NCBI RefSeq assembly: GCF_003130405.1
Contig: NZ_QEAS01000027.1
Coordinates: 13,303 to 70,131 of the forward strand
Source of the DNA: Pararcticibacter amylolyticus
GTDB lineage: Bacteria; Bacteroidota; Bacteroidia; Sphingobacteriales; Sphingobacteriaceae
Length of the DNA: 56,829 bases
Direction: 5' to 3'
The first letter of the stretch is position 1. The number at the start of each line of letters is the position of its first letter. The position numbers and the translations under genes are program-made. The notes beneath the pieces were generated by a model, which was not told the origin of the DNA, searched no databases, and saw only the letters and a program-made list of their open reading frames with translations. Of this stretch, positions 52,658 to 56,829 are shown one piece after another.

Positions 52658-54352
52658 CTATGGCCTGAAAGCGGAAAGTCCGCTCTGTAAAAATTCAGCA
52701 TACGCTGCAGGATCGTAATCGGCTCCCTGTGGCGTTACCAGAACTTGTTCTGTATTTGGATCAAGCAGTACATAGAATGGCTGAGAGTTGCTGTTAAACC
52801 TCGATGCCTGAATGTCGCTGTTCTGCTTTCCAATAGTGTTTATCAGTTTGCCGCTAAACTTACTTGTATACTGATCGTGCTCGTTCAATTCTGTTTTATC
52901 ATCCACATATAACTGGATGAGGATATATTGATCTCTTATAAGAGGCAGAACAGTTTTGTCTGTCCATACATTTGCTTCCATCTTTCTGCAGTTTACGCAG
53001 GCGTGGCCTGTAAAGTCAAGCATTACCGGTTTCCCTGCTTTCTTTGCCATTGCAATCCCTTCGGCATAATCGAAGTAAGGATTTAAGCCCGGAGGCTTTT
53101 CAAAAAGATCTGCAAACTTGTGGGGGGTATTGTCTTGTCCGGCCCCGGCTGCAGGCGCTGTGCTGTTGAGGCTTGCGCTGTAGAGATCAAAGTCCTGGGT
53201 TGCCTGCGGCGGCAGGAACGCGCTGATCGATTTAAGCGGGGCACCCCATAAGCCGGGAACCATATATATAGTAAATGACAGTACAATGATTGCCAGGAAT
53301 AACCTGAAGACGGAGATACCGTTCGAAGGGCTATCGTGACTGAGCCTGAGCTTTCCTAATAAGTATATTCCCATTAAACCAAAGATCACAATCCAGAGCA
53401 CAAGGAATACTTCCCGGTCAAACAGGTGCCAGTGATAAGCCAGATCCACATTGCTGAGGAATTTTAATCCCAATGCTAACTCAAGGAATCCAAGGACCAC
53501 CTTGACGCTATTCAGCCAGCCTCCGGATTTTGGAAGGGCATTAAGCCAGGAAGGGAACATGGCGAACAAAGCAAACGGGATGGCCAGGGCTATGGAGAAG
53601 CCCAGCATACCTATGGCCGGCCCGAGGAGAGCGCCGCTCACTGCAGCCTGTACAAGCAGGGTTCCGATGATAGGACCAGTACAGCTGAAAGATACCAGGG
53701 ACAGTGTTGCCGCCATGAAGAATATACCCGCAAGCCCGCTTTTATCCGATTTCTCGTCCATTTTGTTTACCCAGGAACTCGGAAGTGTGATTTCAAATGC
53801 ACCCAGGAAAGATGCGGCGAAAACAACGAGCAGCAGGAAGAAGACAAAATTGAACACACCGTTCGTGGACAGGCTGTTTAATGCATCGGCACCAAATATG
53901 ACGGTGATGAGCAGACCCAGCACTACATAGATACAGACAATGCTGATGCCATAGAGAACGGCAGTACGAACGGCCTGTGATTTATTATGAGCCTTTTTGG
54001 TGAAAAAGCTGACTGTAAACGGGAGCATGGGGAAGATACAGGGCATAAACAAAGCTGCCAGTCCCCCTAAAAATCCTGCAATGAAAATTGCCCAAAGGGT
54101 TGTTTGCTGTTCTCCTGTTTTTCCTGAAGATGCAGCTGTTGCTTTAATTTCCTGGCTGGTGCCGGGAGCAGCGACTGTTGCTTTGTCTGGTGTATCGGTG
54201 GAGACTGAGTCCTGTGCGGCTTCGCTTTCAACCGGACTGAACTCGATGCCGTCAGTTGATACCGTGTCCTGGCGTGCGTCAGCTCTGTTGTAGGAGAGTA
54301 AGCTGAAGCATGTTAACAGGACTGTTAAGAAGAGTTTAATTGATTTTTGCAC
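52658..54352 (-). CDS. dsbD: DsbD-type thiol:disulfide interchange protein, membrane and thioredoxin parts
   Basis: The start is GTG at 54352; no ATG is available before the first membrane segment. The 564-residue protein has a signal peptide, a Ser/Thr-rich linker (27-80), a CcdA/DsbD-like membrane domain of about eight segments (85-365) with the cysteine-proline signatures FMPCIFPM and SFSCTGPI, and a C-terminal periplasmic thioredoxin domain (about 425-564) with Cys452-Val-Asn-Cys455. It moves electrons from cytoplasmic thioredoxin to periplasmic partners. The N-terminal alpha domain of classical DsbD is absent and is encoded by the preceding gene, 14 bases upstream. Confidence 0.92.
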   Translation of the reverse strand: MQKSIKLFLTVLLTCFSLLSYNRADARQDTVSTDGIEFSPVESEAAQDSVSTDTPDKATVAAPGTSQEIKATAASSGKTGEQQTTLWAIFIAGFLGGLAALFMPCIFPMLPFTVSFFTKKAHNKSQAVRTAVLYGISIVCIYVVLGLLITVIFGADALNSLSTNGVFNFVFFLLLVVFAASFLGAFEITLPSSWVNKMDEKSDKSGLAGIFFMAATLSLVSFSCTGPIIGTLLVQAAVSGALLGPAIGMLGFSIALAIPFALFAMFPSWLNALPKSGGWLNSVKVVLGFLELALGLKFLSNVDLAYHWHLFDREVFLVLWIVIFGLMGIYLLGKLRLSHDSPSNGISVFRLFLAIIVLSFTIYMVPGLWGAPLKSISAFLPPQATQDFDLYSASLNSTAPAAGAGQDNTPHKFADLFEKPPGLNPYFDYAEGIAMAKKAGKPVMLDFTGHACVNCRKMEANVWTDKTVLPLIRDQYILIQLYVDDKTELNEHDQYTSKFSGKLINTIGKQNSDIQASRFNSNSQPFYVLLDPNTEQVLVTPQGADYDPAAYAEFLQSGLSAFRP

Positions 54353-54366
54353 CTTAAACGGATTGA

Positions 54367-54816
54367 CTATTTAACAGGAATGCTGAATTCAACTTCGTCC
54401 GGCGGCAGGCATTGCTGGTCATTGCAGACCATATATTCAAATTTTCCCTTTACGGTTGCCGGGCCGGTACCTTTGAGTTTGATCTTCTGCTGGAACACCA
54501 CCGATTTCTCAAAGTAGCTTACGTTCATATTGAAAGTTTTTTCAAAGCGGGTGATGGGCTTGGGCTCGATAGTGCTTCCGGTAAGGGAATATGCACCTGA
54601 AGGAGAAAACGTGAAAGTGGTCTTTACTGGGCCTCCATCAGCTACGTTTTGCGAATACAAATGCCATCCTGCATCGATAGTCGCCTTTAGGAATACTACA
54701 GCTTCTGTTTTGCTGAGTCTTTTGGCTGCATAACTCCATTTTACAGGCTGAAGGATCTGAGCTTTTGTATTAAATGCTACAAACAGCAGAAACGCTGCGA
54801 CTATTAACTTTTTCAT
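54367..54816 (-). CDS. DsbD alpha-domain-like periplasmic protein
   Basis: A 149-residue secreted protein (signal peptide ends LFVAFNTKAQ). Its mature domain is the immunoglobulin-like N-terminal domain of DsbD: VKWSYAAKRLSKTEAVVFLKATIDAGWHLYSQ and the C-terminal YMVCNDQQCLPPDEVEFSIP, where the two cysteines are those that accept electrons from DsbD's gamma domain. It sits between a cysteine-synthase-like gene and dsbD in one operon. Confidence 0.92.
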   Translation of the reverse strand: MKKLIVAAFLLFVAFNTKAQILQPVKWSYAAKRLSKTEAVVFLKATIDAGWHLYSQNVADGGPVKTTFTFSPSGAYSLTGSTIEPKPITRFEKTFNMNVSYFEKSVVFQQKIKLKGTGPATVKGKFEYMVCNDQQCLPPDEVEFSIPVK

Positions 54817-54832
54817 CTTTATGTGTATACGA

Positions 54833-55918
54833 TTAAAAACTAAATTCTTCTTTGATATGCATAGCCGGGCTGGTTAGCCGGCAGATCGGGCGGTATGTCT
54901 GGAAAACGACATCGGTAGAAATGTAGCCTTCTTTCACCGGTTCTTCTTTCACCAGGTCTGTACTGAGGTACTTCTTATTGCTATCGCAAAGGAGAGTGAC
55001 CACTACTGCATCTTCGCCCAGCTTGTCTTTTAACATGATCGCGCCGGCAACATTTGCACCCGAGGATATTCCAACAGCGAGGCCAAGCTCTTTTGCCAGT
55101 TTTTGTGCCATGATAATGGCGTCGCCGTCATGTGCCTGAACCACAGAGTCAAGTTCGTTCAGTCTGATGATTGAAGGAATGAATTCGTCGGTAAGACCCT
55201 GGATCCTGTGTTTTCCGCATTTGTAGCCGGTAGTCAGAATGGGTGATTCAGCTGGTTCAAGCGGGTGAACTTCAACGGATGGATTCTTTGACCGTAAGAA
55301 TTTTCCTACGCCCATCACTGTTCCTCCGGTACCCACTCCTGCAACAAATGCAGTTGGCTTCAGTCCGGTTTCGTTTAATTGTTCCCAGATCTCGCGTCCG
55401 GTTGTACAGGCGTTTGCCTCTACATTGTATTCGTTATCGAATTGCTTTGGCAAAAATACGTTGGGGTCGTTTTCGGCCATTTCTTTTGACAGCCTTAAGC
55501 ATCCCGAAAAACCGCCGTCTTCCTGGCTTACCAGGATCACTTCAGCCCCCAGGCTTTTTACGATATCTATACGTTCCTGGCTGACTTTGTCAGGCATGAT
55601 AATCTTGACGGGATGGCCAAGCGACCGCCCTATGGCGCTGAAGGAAATTCCGGTACTCCCGCTTGTCGCTTCTACAATCGTATCGCCCGGTTTTATCTTA
55701 CCCTGGAGATAAGCCTGGTTGAGGATGTAAAGGGCCATCCGGTCTTTTGTGCTGCCGGTCAGGTTATAATGTTCGCATTTGACAAAAATGTTCCCTGGTT
55801 TACCCCGGTATGTGTACCGCAGTTCGACCATCGGAGTATTTCCCACCATGTACCACAAGTTCTCAAACATGTTTTCAACTGTGTTGGCGACCGGAGGCTT
55901 GCTTATATACGTATCCAT
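54833..55918 (-). CDS. Cysteine synthase/cystathionine beta-synthase family PLP enzyme
   Basis: The ATG at 55918 is chosen over a GTG one codon earlier. About 361 residues of the fold-type II PLP family. The lysine that binds PLP is Lys58 in [11 protein letters not shown]; the phosphate/substrate loop is TSGSTGISF; the cofactor phosphate loop is [13 protein letters not shown]; and the C-terminal part has [11 protein letters not shown] and [14 protein letters not shown]. Expected reactions are cysteine synthesis from O-acetylserine and sulfide or a related beta-replacement. It is followed by the split-DsbD genes at 16-base spacing and is divergent from an AsnC-type regulator that could control it. 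Confidence 0.92.
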   Translation of the reverse strand: MDTYISKPPVANTVENMFENLWYMVGNTPMVELRYTYRGKPGNIFVKCEHYNLTGSTKDRMALYILNQAYLQGKIKPGDTIVEATSGSTGISFSAIGRSLGHPVKIIMPDKVSQERIDIVKSLGAEVILVSQEDGGFSGCLRLSKEMAENDPNVFLPKQFDNEYNVEANACTTGREIWEQLNETGLKPTAFVAGVGTGGTVMGVGKFLRSKNPSVEVHPLEPAESPILTTGYKCGKHRIQGLTDEFIPSIIRLNELDSVVQAHDGDAIIMAQKLAKELGLAVGISSGANVAGAIMLKDKLGEDAVVVTLLCDSNKKYLSTDLVKEEPVKEGYISTDVVFQTYRPICRLTSPAMHIKEEFSF

Positions 55919-56083
55919 CACTTGTTTTTATTTCAGTCAAAAATGCTTCTATCTGAAATAAATTTCAATACTTTTCATAAAAGCTGAAAATATTATGGAT
56001 TTTGTCGGGATATTTGAATGTTTTTACAGAATTTTGAAGCTTTATATTTAAATAATTGATGCTTTTTTCATTCATGCATTTTT

Positions 56084-56551
56084 ATGGCTTCCACAGAACT
56101 AGATAAGGCGGATCTTGAGATACTTAGACTATTGCAGAAAGATGCCTCCTTAACCAACAAAGAGATTGCTTTTAAAATACGGAAATCTATAGCGACGGTT
56201 CATGACCGGGTCCGGCGATTGAAGGAGCAAGGGTATATCCAACGTGTGGTGGCTATTTTAGACCGCCGGAAAATTAACAGAAGCCTGATCGCCTTTAGTC
56301 ATGTTCTCCTGAATGACCATACCGCTGAAACTCTCAGTGCTTTCGAGCGGGAGGTTTCGAAATTTCCGGAGGTGATGGAGTGTTATCAAATGACGGGTAC
56401 TTTTGATTTCATCCTCCGGATTGCTACCAGTGACATTGACACCTACCACGATTTTTACCGGAACAAGCTGGCGACTCTTCCGAATATTACCACTGTGCAA
56501 AGTTTTTTTGTGCTCTCGGAGACTAAGAGTGACACGGCGTATCCGTTATAA
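56084..56551 (+). CDS. Lrp/AsnC family transcriptional regulator
   Basis: A 155-residue protein with an N-terminal helix-turn-helix (about 4-60, DKADLEILRLLQKDASLTNKEIAFKIRKSIATVHDRVRRL) and a C-terminal RAM ligand-binding domain (about 65-145, SHVLLNDHTAETLSAFEREVSKFPEVMECYQMTGTFDFILRIATSDIDTYHDFY). It is a likely amino-acid-responsive regulator. The 165-base AT-rich gap to the divergent cysteine-synthase-like gene should hold the promoters of both. Confidence 0.93.
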   Translation: MASTELDKADLEILRLLQKDASLTNKEIAFKIRKSIATVHDRVRRLKEQGYIQRVVAILDRRKINRSLIAFSHVLLNDHTAETLSAFEREVSKFPEVMECYQMTGTFDFILRIATSDIDTYHDFYRNKLATLPNITTVQSFFVLSETKSDTAYPL

Positions 56552-56829
56552 GCCCGGATAATGAGAAATGATGGAAGCGGGGCTATGGTGTTTTTTCTTT
56601 AATATGAGTGACACACAAAAAAAGAAAAATAGTGGCTCACTGATTATGTGGCACACTAGTATATAGAAAGAGCAGGGCAGGTAACCTCATCTATCTCATG
56701 CAATCTTCAGGGGGGCTTCGGGCCGGCTGCCGACACTCTCCTGACTGGCGTCTGAGCTGTAACGCTACAGCGTCGCTCACCCGACGCCGCGGCGTCGCCA
56801 AAATTCCGAATCGAAAGCGTCGCAAGAGC
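56552..56829. other. Right-edge region with GC-rich palindromes and a partial minus-strand frame
   Basis: The first half is AT-rich and holds related words GTGACACAC, GTGGCTCAC and GTGGCACAC between about 56606 and 56655. From about 56700 the composition turns GC-rich. A minus-strand frame is open from the window edge to a TGA at 56709-56707 (about 40 codons, rich in Ala, Arg and Pro); it has no recognisable domain and may be the tail of a gene, a degenerate repeat or chance. Confidence 0.3.
56756..56797. repeat. Two adjacent palindromes in the GC-rich tail
   Basis: GCTGTA (56756-56761), loop ACGC, TACAGC (56766-56771) forms a 6-bp hairpin. CGACGCCGCGGCGTCG (56782-56797) is a perfect 16-bp palindrome. 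The word GCGTCGC occurs beside both. The stretch may be the edge of a dispersed repeat. Confidence 0.7.

Overview
The window is from a member of the Bacteroidota, most likely a Sphingobacteriaceae (Pedobacter/Mucilaginibacter-like) bacterium. The evidence is three SusC/SusD pairs, a FecR/ECF-sigma pair, DUF6266-type proteins, a DUF6377-type regulator and promoters that fit the Bacteroidetes pattern TTG-N19-TAnnTTTG. No rRNA, tRNA, IS element or CRISPR array was seen.

Layout. (1) 1-6.5 kb: a perfect 24-bp hairpin, a tandem pair of DUF6266-like proteins, a CE2-like secreted esterase, a class II Fic protein preceded by an array of alternating inverted 11-mers, a TerB-like protein and a CPA1 Na+/H+ antiporter. 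(2) 6.5-9.1 kb: a GH51 arabinofuranosidase with a GH43-like N-terminal region. (3) 9.3-17.7 kb: a sulfur-regulated operon. A sigma-ABfr-type promoter leads into a SAM-I riboswitch, then an unannotated 49-codon ORF ending in a Cys-rich tail (CCKRMCCC), then three inverted repeats, then a PSMA-like M28 peptidase, SusC, SusD and a periplasmic TlpA-like thioredoxin. I read it as a SAM- and perhaps cysteine-controlled system for scavenging sulfur-containing peptides; this is the strongest candidate for a new system. (4) 17.9-40.2 kb: a polysaccharide utilization locus. It holds a DUF1349 protein, GH3, a DUF6377 regulator, a duplicated-domain lipoprotein, two SusC/D pairs (one with an STN signalling domain) and FecR on the minus strand. 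An ECF sigma factor, a GH9 enzyme and two ThuA-like proteins are divergent on the plus strand. Together with the GH51 and the esterase the likely target is a plant hemicellulose or beta-glucan.

(5) 40.3-43.4 kb: a quinone-oxidoreductase-like protein, a PIN/RHH toxin-antitoxin pair with a palindromic operator candidate, and an AraC regulator divergent from DoxX. (6) 43.4-49.3 kb: a 1941-residue alpha-2-macroglobulin-like protein with an intact CxEQ thioester motif and a SusC-type carboxypeptidase-regulatory plus TonB-plug module inserted in its middle, without a beta-barrel. (7) 49.3-56.8 kb: housekeeping and redox genes: SMUG2-like DNA glycosylase, HD hydrolase, HAD phosphatase, SRPBCC and Dabb proteins, a DsbD split into two genes in an operon with a cysteine-synthase-like enzyme, and a divergent Lrp/AsnC regulator. 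The window ends in a GC-rich, palindrome-containing stretch.

All domain assignments come from reading motifs by eye; no database search was run.
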